DNA of 64,000 nt from Sphaerisporangium corydalis (GTDB taxonomy: Bacteria; Actinomycetota; Actinomycetes; Streptosporangiales; Streptosporangiaceae): NCBI RefSeq assembly GCF_025506355.1, contig NZ_JANZYP010000033.1, positions 1 through 64,000 on the forward strand, in the 5' to 3' direction. The notes beneath the pieces were generated by a model, which made no database searches, was not told where the DNA came from, and saw only the letters and a list, made by a program, of their open reading frames with translations. Each line of letters opens with the position of its first letter. The stretch's first letter is position 1. Of this stretch, positions 52,733-61,970 are shown in pieces. The translations under genes were made by a program, and so were the position numbers.

Positions 52733-52761
52733 CGGCGCCCGCGCTCCGGCCGGTCCGCGTG

Positions 52762-53880
52762 TCAGCCCAGCCACACCTCGGCGAGCAGGTCCTGGGAGCG
52801 TACGCGGTCGGCGTGGTCGTGCGTGATGGTCGTGACCAGCAGCTCGTCGGCCCCGGTGGCGTCGCGCAGGACCCTGAGCCGGTCCGCCACCGCCTCGGGG
52901 GTCCCGACGAACCGGGTGTCGAGCCGGTCGGCGACCAGCGCGCGGTCCTCGTCGCTCCAGGCGTGCGCGGCGGCCTCCCGCGGCGAGGGGTAGGCCATCG
53001 CCCCGGCGCCGCTGCGGATGCTGCGCACCCACAGCCCGTACGGCTCGGCGATCCGGCGGGCCTCCTCGTCGGTGGCGGCCACGACCACGTCCGCCGACAC
53101 CATGACGTGCGGCGCGGCGAGCGTGTCCGACGGCTTGAACGCGTCGCGGTACCCCTCCACCGCCTCCAGCACGCTGGACGGGCTGACGTGGTAGTTCGCG
53201 GCGAACGGCAGCCCGCGCTCGCCGGCGACCTGGGCGCTCTGGCCGCCGCTGCTGCCGAGGATCCACAGCTCCACGTCGGCGCCCTCGCCGGGCTGGGCGT
53301 GCGCCTCGTACCCCTCGGCGGAGCGGTACGTGCCCGCCAGCAGGGCCCGGATGTCGTCCACCTGGTCGGCGAAGTCGGGCGACTCCGCGCCGGGTTGCTG
53401 CAGCAGCGACGCGTACAGCTTGAACAGCGGGGAACCGGCGATCGAGGCGAACGAGAACGGGGGCGGGATCAGCAGGCCGTCCACGACACGCGACCCGACC
53501 GGCGGCGGCGGTGGCGCGGAGGCGGCGGAGCGCAGCTCCTTGGCGCGCTGGCCGGAGCGGCCGAGGCCGAGGTCGATCCGCCCCGGGTGCAGCGCCTCCA
53601 GGGTGCCGAACTGCTCGACCACGCCGAGCGCGGTCTGGTGGCCGAGCTGCACGGCCCCCGAGCCGACCCTGATCCGCTCGGTCGCCGCGGCCACCGCGCC
53701 GATGAGCACCGCCGGCGCCGAGCTGGCGACGCCCGGGGTGAGGTGGTGCTCGGCCAGCCAGTAGCGGTGGTAGCCGGCGTCGTCGGCGTGCCGGGCCAGG
53801 TCGATGGTGTCGCGCAGCGCCTCGCGCGCGGTCGCGCCGGACACGATGGGGGCCAGGTCGAGGATCGAAAGCCGGGTCAT
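52762..53880 (-). CDS. LLM-class flavin-dependent oxidoreductase
   Basis: A 372-residue luciferase-like monooxygenase. [43 protein letters not shown] and [37 protein letters not shown] are typical of the MsnO8-like LLM group that uses F420 or FMN. GGAGGAGTCCC precedes the ATG at 53880. It is last in the seven-gene minus-strand locus, 29 bp after the next gene upstream. The substrate is unknown. Confidence 0.88.
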   Translation of the reverse strand: MTRLSILDLAPIVSGATAREALRDTIDLARHADDAGYHRYWLAEHHLTPGVASSAPAVLIGAVAAATERIRVGSGAVQLGHQTALGVVEQFGTLEALHPGRIDLGLGRSGQRAKELRSAASAPPPPPVGSRVVDGLLIPPPFSFASIAGSPLFKLYASLLQQPGAESPDFADQVDDIRALLAGTYRSAEGYEAHAQPGEGADVELWILGSSGGQSAQVAGERGLPFAANYHVSPSSVLEAVEGYRDAFKPSDTLAAPHVMVSADVVVAATDEEARRIAEPYGLWVRSIRSGAGAMAYPSPREAAAHAWSDEDRALVADRLDTRFVGTPEAVADRLRVLRDATGADELLVTTITHDHADRVRSQDLLAEVWLG

Positions 53881-53909
53881 GGGACTCCTCCTAGGTGATG
53901 CGGCCGTGG

Positions 53910-55085
53910 TCATGACGCCTTCTGGTAGCGGCCGGCCGGGCGGGGCAGGCCCAGCCTCTCGCGCAGGACCGTGGTCTCGTACGCGCCGCGGAACGCGCCC
54001 CTGGCCTGGAGGGCGGGCACCAGCCCCCGGGTGATCGCGGTGAGGTCGTGCGGGAGCGTGCCGGGGCGGAGCCGGTACCCCGACAGGCCGGCGGCCCGCC
54101 AGTCGAGCAGCAGGTCCGCGAGCCGCTCCGGGGTGCCGGTGAAGACGAGCGCGTCCGAGGCGAGCGCGCCCCCGTCGAGCTCGTCCAGGCGCGCCTTGCG
54201 GTCGGCGGCGTCGTCGCCGAGGAAGACCACCAGGTCGGCGAAGACATGCAGCGGCGGTTCCGAGCGGCCCACGGCGTCCTCGGCGGCCCGCACCCGGCCG
54301 GTGATCGCCTCGGCCTCGGCACGGTCGCGCGGGGTGACGTACACGACGTCGGAACCCTGGGCCGCGAACTCGTACGGCAGCGTGTCATGGGCCAGCGACG
54401 TCACCAGCGGCTGCCCCTGCGGGGGGCGCGGGGTGATCGACGGGCCCTTGACGTCGAACCACTCGCCCTGGAAGTCGACGTAGTGCAGGCGGTCGCGGTC
54501 GACGAACCGGCCGGTCGCGACGTCGCGGATCTCGGCGTCGTCGTCCCAGCTGTCCCACAGCCGGCGGACCACCTCCACCGCGTCGGCGGCCTCGCCGAAC
54601 AGGTCGCGCACGTGCCTGGTGACGATGGGATCGGACAGGTCGAGGGGCGGGAACTCCCGGCGGCCGAAGTGGGCGGCCTCGTCGGGGCGGGGCGACACCC
54701 GGGGACGCCACCCGGCCCTGCCCCGGCTGACGTGGTCGAGCGACGCGATGCCGATCGCGATGTGGAACGGCTCGCTGTGGGTGGTGCTGGTCGTTGGCAC
54801 CAGGCCGATGTGCGAGGTCAGCGGGGCCAGGCTCGCGGCGAGCAGGACCGCGTCCAGCCGGCCGCGCACTTGGTCGAGCCGGTCGTCCGGCCCCTCGAAC
54901 CGGGAGGACTGCAGGCCCAGCGAGTCCTCGAAGGTGACGAAGTCCAGCAGCCCGCGCTCGGCCTCGATCACCAGCTCGGCCCAGTACGCGGCGGTGAACA
55001 GCCGGTCCGGCCGCGCGCCCTTCGCCCGCCACGCCGCGGGGTGCCATCCGGCGCCGTCGAGCGCGACGGCCAGGTGGAGTGTCAT
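53910..55085 (-). CDS. NtaA/SnaA/DszA-family FMN monooxygenase
   Basis: A 391-residue member of the LLM superfamily. Features: [64 protein letters not shown], the active region [19 protein letters not shown] and [28 protein letters not shown]. Enzymes of this family act on organosulfur or amine compounds with reduced flavin from a partner. Its start overlaps the stop of the next upstream gene by ATGA (55082-55085). GAAGGAG precedes the ATG. Confidence 0.88.
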   Translation of the reverse strand: MTLHLAVALDGAGWHPAAWRAKGARPDRLFTAAYWAELVIEAERGLLDFVTFEDSLGLQSSRFEGPDDRLDQVRGRLDAVLLAASLAPLTSHIGLVPTTSTTHSEPFHIAIGIASLDHVSRGRAGWRPRVSPRPDEAAHFGRREFPPLDLSDPIVTRHVRDLFGEAADAVEVVRRLWDSWDDDAEIRDVATGRFVDRDRLHYVDFQGEWFDVKGPSITPRPPQGQPLVTSLAHDTLPYEFAAQGSDVVYVTPRDRAEAEAITGRVRAAEDAVGRSEPPLHVFADLVVFLGDDAADRKARLDELDGGALASDALVFTGTPERLADLLLDWRAAGLSGYRLRPGTLPHDLTAITRGLVPALQARGAFRGAYETTVLRERLGLPRPAGRYQKAS

Positions 55086-56449
55086 GACGTCTCCTTCGGG
55101 TGGGGTGCGAGGCCGGAAGGGCCGGGACGAGGAGCGAGGCCGAGGTGGTCGCGGAGGGTCGGCCCGGTGTAGTCGGCGCGGAAGACGCCCTTCTCCTGCA
55201 GGATCGGGACGACCTTGTCCACCAGGTCGTCCAGCCCGCCGGGGGTGAGGTGGGGGACGAAGATGAAGCCGTCGGCGGCGTCGGTCTGCACGAACCTGTC
55301 GATCTCGGCGGCCACCGACACCGGGGTCCCGATGAAGGTCTGCGGCGCGGCGACCTCGATGACGAGCTCGCGGATGGACAGGTTCTTCTCCTCCGCCAGC
55401 GCCCGCCACTTCGCCGCGACCGCGCCACGGTCGCCGCGGAACTGCGCGCGGCCCTTGGACACGCCCTCCTCCAGCTCCGGTTCGAGGTCGGGGAGCGGGC
55501 CGTCGGGGTCGTGGCCGGACAGGTCCCTGCCCCACACGCCCTCGACGAACGCGATCGCCGTCTGCGGGCTCACCTGTGCGCGCCGGATCTCGGCGGCCCG
55601 CTCGGCCGCCTCCGCCTCGGTGTCGCCCAGCACGTACGTCACCGCCGGAAGGATCTTCAGGTCCTCGTCCCGCCTGCCGTACGCGGCGAGGCGCCGCTTG
55701 ACGTCGCGGTAGAAGGCGCGGCCCTCCTCCAGCTTGCTGTGCCGGCTGAAGATGACGTCGGCGGCCGACGCGGCGAACTCGCGGCCCTCGTCGGAGTCAC
55801 CCGCCTGGATGATCACCGGGTGTCCCTGCGGGCCGCGCGGCACGTTGAAGGCGCCGGAGATGTCGAAGTGCCGCCCCTGGTGCCGGAACGGCGTGATGCC
55901 GCCCGGCCGGACGAACGCGCCGGTGGCGGCGTCGGCGGCCACCGCGTCCGGCGCCCAGGAGTCCCACAGCTCGCGCACGGTCTGCAGGAACTCGGCGGCC
56001 CTGGTGTACCGGTCCTCCTCGGCCAGGAAGCCGCCGCGCCGGAAGTTCTCACCGGTGAACGCGTCGTAGCTGGTCACGACGTTCCACGCGGCCCGGCCGC
56101 CGCTGAGGTGGTCCAGCGAGGCCAGCCGGCGCGCCACCTCGTACGGCTCGTTGAAGGTGGAGTTGACGGTCGCGGCCAGGCCGAGCCGCGTGGTGACGGC
56201 GGACAGGGCCGAAAGGACGGTGAGCGACTCGGGGCGGCCCACGACGTCCAGGTCGTGGATGCGGCCCTTCATCTCCCGCAGCCGCAACCCTTCGGCCAGG
56301 AAGAAGAAGTCGAACTTGCCGCGTTCGGCGGTCTGGGCCAGGTGCCGGAACGACTCGAAGTCGATCTGGCTCCCCGAGCGGGGGTCGGACCAGACGGTGG
56401 TGTTGTTGACGCCGGGGAAGTGCGCGGCGAGGTGGATCTGCTTGGTCAT
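55082..56449 (-). CDS. NtaA/SnaA/DszA-family FMN monooxygenase
   Basis: A 455-residue enzyme of full family length. HLAAHFPGVNNTTVWSDPRSGSQIDFESFRHLAQTAERGKFDFFFLAEGL and NEPYEVARRLASLDHLSGGRAAWNVVTSYDAFTGENFRRGG are hallmark stretches, as is PRGPQGHPVIIQAGDSDEGREFAASAADVIFS. AAGGAGG precedes the ATG at 56449, which overlaps the ATPase stop (ATGA). Likely oxygenates an imported organosulfur compound. The flavin reductase is not in the window. Confidence 0.9.
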   Translation of the reverse strand: MTKQIHLAAHFPGVNNTTVWSDPRSGSQIDFESFRHLAQTAERGKFDFFFLAEGLRLREMKGRIHDLDVVGRPESLTVLSALSAVTTRLGLAATVNSTFNEPYEVARRLASLDHLSGGRAAWNVVTSYDAFTGENFRRGGFLAEEDRYTRAAEFLQTVRELWDSWAPDAVAADAATGAFVRPGGITPFRHQGRHFDISGAFNVPRGPQGHPVIIQAGDSDEGREFAASAADVIFSRHSKLEEGRAFYRDVKRRLAAYGRRDEDLKILPAVTYVLGDTEAEAAERAAEIRRAQVSPQTAIAFVEGVWGRDLSGHDPDGPLPDLEPELEEGVSKGRAQFRGDRGAVAAKWRALAEEKNLSIRELVIEVAAPQTFIGTPVSVAAEIDRFVQTDAADGFIFVPHLTPGGLDDLVDKVVPILQEKGVFRADYTGPTLRDHLGLAPRPGPSGLAPHPKETS

Positions 56450-58125
56450 GAGGCCCTCCTTGTGGGAAGTCCGGTGGAGACGGCGTCCAGGCGGGGGATG
56501 GCGGCCAGGAGCTCGCGTGTGTAGGCGGCCCTGGGTTCGGTGAAGACCTGCCGGACGTCGCCGTACTCGACCGCCCGCCCGTCCTTCATCACAAGGACGC
56601 GGTCGCTGACGTGGTGCACCACACCGAGGTGGTGGGAGATGAACAGATACGCGATGCCGAGCTCGGATTGCAGGTCGGCGAGCAGGTCCAGCACCTGGGC
56701 CTGGATGGAGACGTCCAGCGCGGAGACCGGCTCGTCGCAGACGATCACGCGCGGGCGGGGGGCGAGCGCGCGGGCGATCGCGACCCGCTGGCGCTGGCCG
56801 CCGGACAGCCGCAGCGGGCGCCGGTCCAGCACCGAGGCGTCGAGGCCGACCTGTTCCAGCAGCTCCACCGCCCGGTCCCGTCTGGTCGCACGCGGCTCGC
56901 CGCCGACGCCGAGCGCCTCGTCCAAGACGCGGCGCACGGTGAACCGGGGGTCGAAGGAGCTCAGCGGGTCCTGGTACACGACCTGGATGTGGCGGCGGAG
57001 CTCCCGCCGTTCCCCCGCCGTCAGCCCCGCCCACGGGCGGCCGTCGATCTCGACGGAGCCGGCGTCCGGCGCGAGCAGGCCGAGGACGAGGCGCGCCGTC
57101 GTGGTCTTGCCCGACCCGGACTCGCCGACGACGCCGAGCGTCTCCCCGGCCCGCAGTTCGAACGAGACGCCGTCGACGGCGGGCCGCCCGTGGAACGCCT
57201 TGACCAGGTCCCGCGCCTCGATCACGATCTCGCCGGGCACCGGGGGCGTGATCGTCCGGGGCGGTTCGCCCTCGGCGACCGAAAGGCGGGTGCCCTTGGC
57301 GTGCTCCATCGGCACGGCGGCCAGCAGCCGCCGCGTGTACGGGTGGTCCGGTTCGCGCAGCACCCGCTCCGCCGGGCCGTCCTCGACCACCACGCCGTCC
57401 TTCATGACCAGGACCCGGTCGGCCAGCTCGGCCACCACCGCGAGGTCGTGGCTGATCAGCAGCAGCGCGGTGCCGGTCCGTTTGCGCTCGGCCAGCAGCC
57501 GCAGGATCTGCGCCTGCACCGTGACGTCCAGCGCGGTCGTCGGCTCGTCGGCGATGAGCAGCCGAGGGTGGCAGGCGATGGCCGAGGCGATCAGCGCGCG
57601 CTGGCGCAGCCCGCCGGACAGCTCGTGCGGGTACTGCCGGGCGCGCAGCTCGGGCTCGGGCACCCCCACCTCGCGCAGCAGCTCGACCACGCGCCCGGCG
57701 ACGGCGCCGCGGGGGACCGGGCGGTGCAGCCGCAGTGCCTCGGCGACCTCCTTGCCGACGGGGCGCAGCGCGTCCAGCGAGACCAGCGCGTCCTGCAGGA
57801 CGAAGCCGATCCGCCGCCCCCGTACCGACCGCCAGCGCCGTTCCCCGAACGCGGACGCGTCGGCGCCCTCGACGCGGAACGACCCGGCGCGGACCCGGGC
57901 GTCGTCCCCGGTCAGCCCGAGCAGGGTGCGCGCGGTGACGCTCTTGCCCGACCCGGACTCGCCCACGATGGCCACGCACTCCCCGGGGCGCACGGCGAAC
58001 GACACCCCCCGGACGGCGTGGATCTCCCCGAAGGAGACGTGCAGGTCGGTGACCTCCACGATCGGCTCGGTCTCGGGATCCGCCGCCGATCCGGTCACCA
58101 GGCCCGCCACGGCCGGTTCGGTCAC
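56446..58125 (-). CDS. peptide/nickel-type ABC transporter double ATPase
   Basis: A 559-residue protein with two complete ATPase halves. The first P-loop is GESGSGKS (55-62), the second lies near residue 328 (GESGSGKTTT). Signatures: LSGGLRQRALIASAI and LSGGQRQRVAIARAL; Walker B LLIADEPTTALD and VIVCDEPVSALD. Corresponds to DppD-DppF fused. GTG at 58125 has GGGAGG upstream and overlaps the permease stop by GTGA. Confidence 0.92.
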   Translation of the reverse strand: MTEPAVAGLVTGSAADPETEPIVEVTDLHVSFGEIHAVRGVSFAVRPGECVAIVGESGSGKSVTARTLLGLTGDDARVRAGSFRVEGADASAFGERRWRSVRGRRIGFVLQDALVSLDALRPVGKEVAEALRLHRPVPRGAVAGRVVELLREVGVPEPELRARQYPHELSGGLRQRALIASAIACHPRLLIADEPTTALDVTVQAQILRLLAERKRTGTALLLISHDLAVVAELADRVLVMKDGVVVEDGPAERVLREPDHPYTRRLLAAVPMEHAKGTRLSVAEGEPPRTITPPVPGEIVIEARDLVKAFHGRPAVDGVSFELRAGETLGVVGESGSGKTTTARLVLGLLAPDAGSVEIDGRPWAGLTAGERRELRRHIQVVYQDPLSSFDPRFTVRRVLDEALGVGGEPRATRRDRAVELLEQVGLDASVLDRRPLRLSGGQRQRVAIARALAPRPRVIVCDEPVSALDVSIQAQVLDLLADLQSELGIAYLFISHHLGVVHHVSDRVLVMKDGRAVEYGDVRQVFTEPRAAYTRELLAAIPRLDAVSTGLPTRRAS

Positions 58126-59012
58126 GAGGTCCTCCCTTCCACCAGGCGTCGAAGGTGCCGGCCGACGACGGTGATCGACAGCACGGTGAGCGTGATCGCC
58201 ACGCCGGGGAACACCGCGATCCACCACGCCACCGAGAAGTAGTCGCGCCCGCCGGAGAGCATCGCGCCCCACTCCGGCGCGGGCGGCTGCGGGCCGAGCC
58301 CGAGGTAGCTGAGGGAGGCCGCGGCCACCAGGGCCGTCCCGACCTCGATGGTCGCGAGCACGAGCAGCGGCGCGAACGCGTTGGGCAGGACGTGCCGCGC
58401 GATGATCCGCCCCCGGGTCAGTCCCAGGGAGGTGGCGGCCTCCACGTAGCCGGTGCGCCGGATCACCATCGTCTGGGCGCGGACCAGGCGGGCGTAGCCG
58501 GGCGCGGTGTAGAGCGCGATGGCGAGGATCACGTTGGCGGTGCCCGGCCCGGTGACGGTGATCACCAGGAGCGCGAGCAGCAGGGTGGGCAGTGCCAGCA
58601 GCACCTCGACCAGGCGCATGACGACCTGGTCCAGCACCCGCCCGCCGAGCGCGGCCAGCAGGCCCAGCGCGGTGCCCGCCGTGACCGCCACGGCGGTGGC
58701 GCCGAGGCCGGACAGCAGCGAGGGCGCCGCACCGAACACGATGCGGGCGAACAGGTCGCGCCCGTTGGCGTCGGTGCCGAGCAGGTGCGCGGCACCGGGG
58801 GCCTGAAGCGCGTCCGCCGCGTCCGCCGCGTCGGGGGTGCCGGACGCGACGAGGCCGGGCGCGACCGCCGCGAGGGCGACCAGGGCGAGGAACAGCGCCG
58901 CGGCCCACACTCCCGGCCGGGGGATCCGGCGGGGGCGTCCCGTCCCGATCGCGATGACGGCGGTGGTCACCGGGGCGCCTCCGAGGGGGGACGCGTCGGC
59001 GGCGGAGGTCAT
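58122..59012 (-). CDS. peptide-type ABC transporter permease (DppC-like)
   Basis: A 296-residue permease with about six spans. The EAA loop is YVEAATSLGLTRGRIIARHVLPNAFAPLLVLATIE, and SYLGLGPQPPAPEWGAMLSGGRDYFSVAWW is typical of DppC/OppC. ATG at 59012, overlapping the stop of the other permease (ATGA). Confidence 0.92.
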   Translation of the reverse strand: MTSAADASPLGGAPVTTAVIAIGTGRPRRIPRPGVWAAALFLALVALAAVAPGLVASGTPDAADAADALQAPGAAHLLGTDANGRDLFARIVFGAAPSLLSGLGATAVAVTAGTALGLLAALGGRVLDQVVMRLVEVLLALPTLLLALLVITVTGPGTANVILAIALYTAPGYARLVRAQTMVIRRTGYVEAATSLGLTRGRIIARHVLPNAFAPLLVLATIEVGTALVAAASLSYLGLGPQPPAPEWGAMLSGGRDYFSVAWWIAVFPGVAITLTVLSITVVGRHLRRLVEGRTS

Positions 59013-59953
59013 CGGGCACCTCGCAGCCGGGGGTCGATGACCAGGTACAGCAGGTCGACCAGGATGTTGACGACGACGTACAGCACGGCGGTGACCAGGA
59101 CGACGCCCATCACCACCGGCAGGTCCTTTCCGGTCACCGCGCCCAGCGTGAGCTGCCCGATGCCCTGCCGGGAGAAGATCTGCTCGACCGGGACCATGCT
59201 GCCGAGCAGCAGCCCCACGATCCAGCCGATCAGTGTCACCGCCGGTACCAGGGTGTGCCTGAGCGCGTGCCGCAGCCGGACGCCGAGGTCCGGCATCCCC
59301 CGCGCGCGGGCCGTCAGGACGAAGGGCTCGTCCAGCACCAGTTCCAGGCTCTCCCGCATCATCTGGGTGAGCATGGTCGTGACCGGGAGGGCGACGGCGA
59401 TCACCGGCAGGACCAGCCCGGCGAAACCTTCGCCGCCGGCCGCGGGGAACCAGCCGAGCTGGAAGGAGAAGACGGTCAGCAGCAGGATGGCCGTCCAGAA
59501 CGTGGGGATGGACACCCCGACCAGCTCCAGGCCGGAGGACAGTCCCCGGATCCAGCGTGCCCGCCTGGCCGTGAGCAGCGCCAGCGTGGTCGACGCCACG
59601 ACCGCGAGGACCAGGGCGCTCAGCGTGAGCTGGACCGAGGCCCCGAGCTGCGCGCCGATCGCCGCCGCGACCGATTCGTGCAACTGGTACGACTGCCCGA
59701 GGTCGCCGCGCAGGACGCGGCCGAGGTAGGTCGCGTACTGCGTCAGGAGCGGCCGGTCGAGCCCGTAGTCGGCGATGATCTGGGCGCGGACCTCCGGGGT
59801 CACCGTTGAGCTGCCGATGAGCACGTCGGCCACGTTCCCCGGCGTGAGGTGCAGGGCGGTGAAGGAGACCGTCACCGCGCCCCACAGCACCAGCACCGAC
59901 GTGCCGACGCGGGTCAGGACCAGCCGGCCGGTCCGGCGTCGCGGTCCGCTCAT
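59009..59953 (-). CDS. peptide-type ABC transporter permease (DppB-like)
   Basis: A 314-residue permease. RVGTSVLVLWGAVTVSFTALHLTPGNVADVL at the N-terminus, LGRVLRGDLGQSYQLHESV, and the EAA loop VLTARARGMPDLGVRLRHALRHTLVPAVTLIGW are typical of DppB. ATG at 59953 overlaps the stop of the binding-protein gene (ATGA). Confidence 0.92.
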   Translation of the reverse strand: MSGPRRRTGRLVLTRVGTSVLVLWGAVTVSFTALHLTPGNVADVLIGSSTVTPEVRAQIIADYGLDRPLLTQYATYLGRVLRGDLGQSYQLHESVAAAIGAQLGASVQLTLSALVLAVVASTTLALLTARRARWIRGLSSGLELVGVSIPTFWTAILLLTVFSFQLGWFPAAGGEGFAGLVLPVIAVALPVTTMLTQMMRESLELVLDEPFVLTARARGMPDLGVRLRHALRHTLVPAVTLIGWIVGLLLGSMVPVEQIFSRQGIGQLTLGAVTGKDLPVVMGVVLVTAVLYVVVNILVDLLYLVIDPRLRGAR

Positions 59954-61593
59954 GCCTTCGCGACCCATGCGTCGTAGAAGGTCGGGTACGCCTGCGGCTC
60001 CCAGCCGATGTCGTGCGCCGACCTGTTCGTGCCGAGCAGGTAGGTGAAGACGTACACGGGGAAGATCGCGGCGTCGTCGATGACCTTCCGCTGGACCTCG
60101 GCGTACAGCCCCGCGCGCTTGGTCAGGTCGGTGGTGGCCAGGGCGTCGCCGAGCCACCCGTCCACCTCGGTGTCGCGGTAGCGGGCCAGGTTCTGCCCGA
60201 ACAGCGTGGGGCTCGGGATGGTGGAGACGGCGAACAGGTTGCGCAGGGCGTCGCCGTCGGCGCGCTGCCAGCTGAAGTCGACCAGGTCGTAGTCGCCGGA
60301 GATGGCCTTGGGGGCGAAGTCGTTGGCGGTGACGTCGTCGAAGTGCACCTCGAAGCCGATCTTCTTGGCCTCGGCCTGCACCTGTTCGGCGAGGGTGCCG
60401 CGCTGTTCCCTGGCGAGCGCCTTCAGGAACGGCCAGTGGACCGTCAGGCGCCTGCCGTCCTTGGTGCGGTAGCCCTCGGCGTCGCGGCCGGTCCAGCCCG
60501 CCTCGTCGAGCAGTCTCCCCGACTCCGCGGCGTCGTACTTCCACTGGGTCTCGGTGGACTTGTCGTACCCGGGCGTGACCGGGGAGATGGGGCTGGAAGC
60601 GGGGGCGAACGAGCCGAAGTACAGCTTGCCGACGATGGTGGCGAAGTCGATGCCGTCCCGGAAGGCCTGCCGGACCTTGGGGTCGGTGAACACGCCCTTG
60701 GCGGTGTTGGGGAAGTAGTTGTAGTTGCCGCCCGGGGCCTGCCGCCGGGTGATGGCGAGCTTGGGGTCGGCCTCGACCCGCTTGACGCTCACCGGCGGGA
60801 CGCTCGCGATGGCGTCGATCTGCCCGCTGGTCAGCGCCCCGAGCCGGACCGAGTCCTCGATGAGGACCTTGAACTGGAGCTTCTCCAGGTAGGCGGGCCC
60901 GGTGTGCTTGGCGCCCTGCGGGGCCCAGTTGTAGGCGGGGTTGCGGTGGTAGGTGATGCCCTGGTGCGGGGTGAAGGCGTCGATGATGAACGGCCCGGTC
61001 CCGACGACCTTCTTGGCGAGCGCCTCGGCGCCCTGGGCGAGCGATTTGGGGGACTGGATCCCGAAGTACGCGGTGGCCAGCGCCGCGAGGAACGGGGAGT
61101 ACGGCTTGGCGAAGGACACCTCGACGGTGTGGGCGTCCACGACCTTGGTGCCGGTGTAGGGGCCGAACGCGGCGGCGGCGAGCTGTGACCTGGTCTTGGG
61201 GTCGACGATGTGGTCGAGGTTGGCCTTCACCGCGGCGCCGTCGAAGACGGTCCCGTCGGTGAACCTCACGTCCTCGCGCAGCTTGAAGGTGTAGGTCTTC
61301 CCGCCCGGTGAGATCTTCCAGGAGGTGGCCAGCCAGGGGTGGATCTCGCCCTTGTCGTCGAGCGAGACCAGCGAGTCGAGCGCCGGGCGGGTGAACAGGC
61401 CGGTCACGTCCTGCGGGCTGGCGTGCGGGTCGAGGTTCAGCGGCTCGGTGTTGACGCCGAAGACGAGCGTCCCGCCCTTGGCCGGGGCGCCGGACGGCGT
61501 GCCGGTCGTGGCGGGGGTGCCGCCGCAGGCGGTCAGGGCGGCGAGGGGGAGGAGGGCCAGCCCCGCCAGGCGGGATTTGCGGAGGGGGTTCAA
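59950..61593 (-). CDS. lipoprotein substrate-binding protein of the peptide ABC transporter
   Basis: A 547-residue SBP family 5 protein. Signal peptide with lipobox ALTAC at residue 23, then VFGVNTEPLNLDPHASPQDVTGLFTRPALDSLVSLDDKGEIHPWLATSWKISPGGKTYTFKLREDVRFTDG and PYSPFLAALATAYFGIQSPKSL. The start is TTG at 61593, preceded by AAAGG. It is the first gene of the operon and sits directly behind the SAM-IV riboswitch, so its substrate is likely sulfur-containing rather than an ordinary peptide. Confidence 0.9.
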   Translation of the reverse strand: MNPLRKSRLAGLALLPLAALTACGGTPATTGTPSGAPAKGGTLVFGVNTEPLNLDPHASPQDVTGLFTRPALDSLVSLDDKGEIHPWLATSWKISPGGKTYTFKLREDVRFTDGTVFDGAAVKANLDHIVDPKTRSQLAAAAFGPYTGTKVVDAHTVEVSFAKPYSPFLAALATAYFGIQSPKSLAQGAEALAKKVVGTGPFIIDAFTPHQGITYHRNPAYNWAPQGAKHTGPAYLEKLQFKVLIEDSVRLGALTSGQIDAIASVPPVSVKRVEADPKLAITRRQAPGGNYNYFPNTAKGVFTDPKVRQAFRDGIDFATIVGKLYFGSFAPASSPISPVTPGYDKSTETQWKYDAAESGRLLDEAGWTGRDAEGYRTKDGRRLTVHWPFLKALAREQRGTLAEQVQAEAKKIGFEVHFDDVTANDFAPKAISGDYDLVDFSWQRADGDALRNLFAVSTIPSPTLFGQNLARYRDTEVDGWLGDALATTDLTKRAGLYAEVQRKVIDDAAIFPVYVFTYLLGTNRSAHDIGWEPQAYPTFYDAWVAKA

Positions 61594-61650
61594 GGGTTCG
61601 CCTTTCCGTCAGGTGCGTTTCCGCGACCTCACGACCAGGAGCCCGGACGG

Positions 61651-61757
61651 GCCCCGCGCTTGCGGCGAGGATCTCCTCGCCGCCAGGTTTCCCCGGGGCA
61701 CCCTGCGCGGTGCGAGGGTTGCCGGTCGACCAGCCGGGGCTACGCGTCGACACTCAA
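61651..61757 (-). promoter_or_regulatory. SAM-IV riboswitch
   Basis: Read on the minus strand, the leader shows the conserved SAM-IV parts in order: P2 arms GTCGAC/GTCGAC enclosing GCGTAGCCCCGGCTG, then CCGGCAACCC, a P3 hairpin ending AGGGTGCCCCGGGG, AAACCTGGC, a hairpin GGCGAGGA/TCCTCGCC, and GCAAGCGCGGGG. These match my memory of the Mycobacterium SAM-IV aptamer (AGCCCCGGC...CCGGCAACCC...GGGTGCCCCGGG...GGCAAGCGCGGG). It should switch off the downstream ABC/monooxygenase operon when S-adenosylmethionine is plentiful. Confidence 0.85.
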
Positions 61758-61761
61758 TACC

Positions 61762-61797
61762 TACTTACATAGTAGGAAAAGTGGGTAATCCCGTCAA
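61762..61797 (-). promoter_or_regulatory. promoter of the SAM-IV-controlled operon
   Basis: On the minus strand, -35 TTGACG (61797-61792) and -10 TACTAT (61774-61769) with an ideal 17-bp spacer. Transcription would start about 5 bp before the riboswitch. An inverted repeat CCTACT/AGTAGG (61760-61776) covers the -10, so an additional repressor may act here. Confidence 0.8.
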
Positions 61798-61970
61798 TGA
61801 ACCGGACTCCCTCTCCTCTCCCGGACGGCGGATGCCCCTCCTCGACGGCGGAGTCTCTCCCGGGCGGCGGAATCTCTCCCGAACGGCGGATGGACAGGCT
61901 CGGTACGGCACCGGATCCGCCGGACGGCCGATAGGCCGGCCCGCCACCCCGGGGCGAGGGTGGAGCCATG
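61798..61970. other. intergenic stretch with degenerate repeats
   Basis: The gap between the SAM-IV operon and the membrane gene at 61971 contains no gene. Around 61818-61895 similar GACGGCGGA...TCTCTCCC units recur three to four times. Confidence 0.55.

Noticed and set aside
61740-61757. Tiny minus-strand ORF TTG-AGT-GTC-GAC-GCG-TAG as a sulfur leader peptide
   Set aside because: The same bases form the 5' part and P2 stem of the SAM-IV aptamer; the ORF has no cysteine and no ribosome site.
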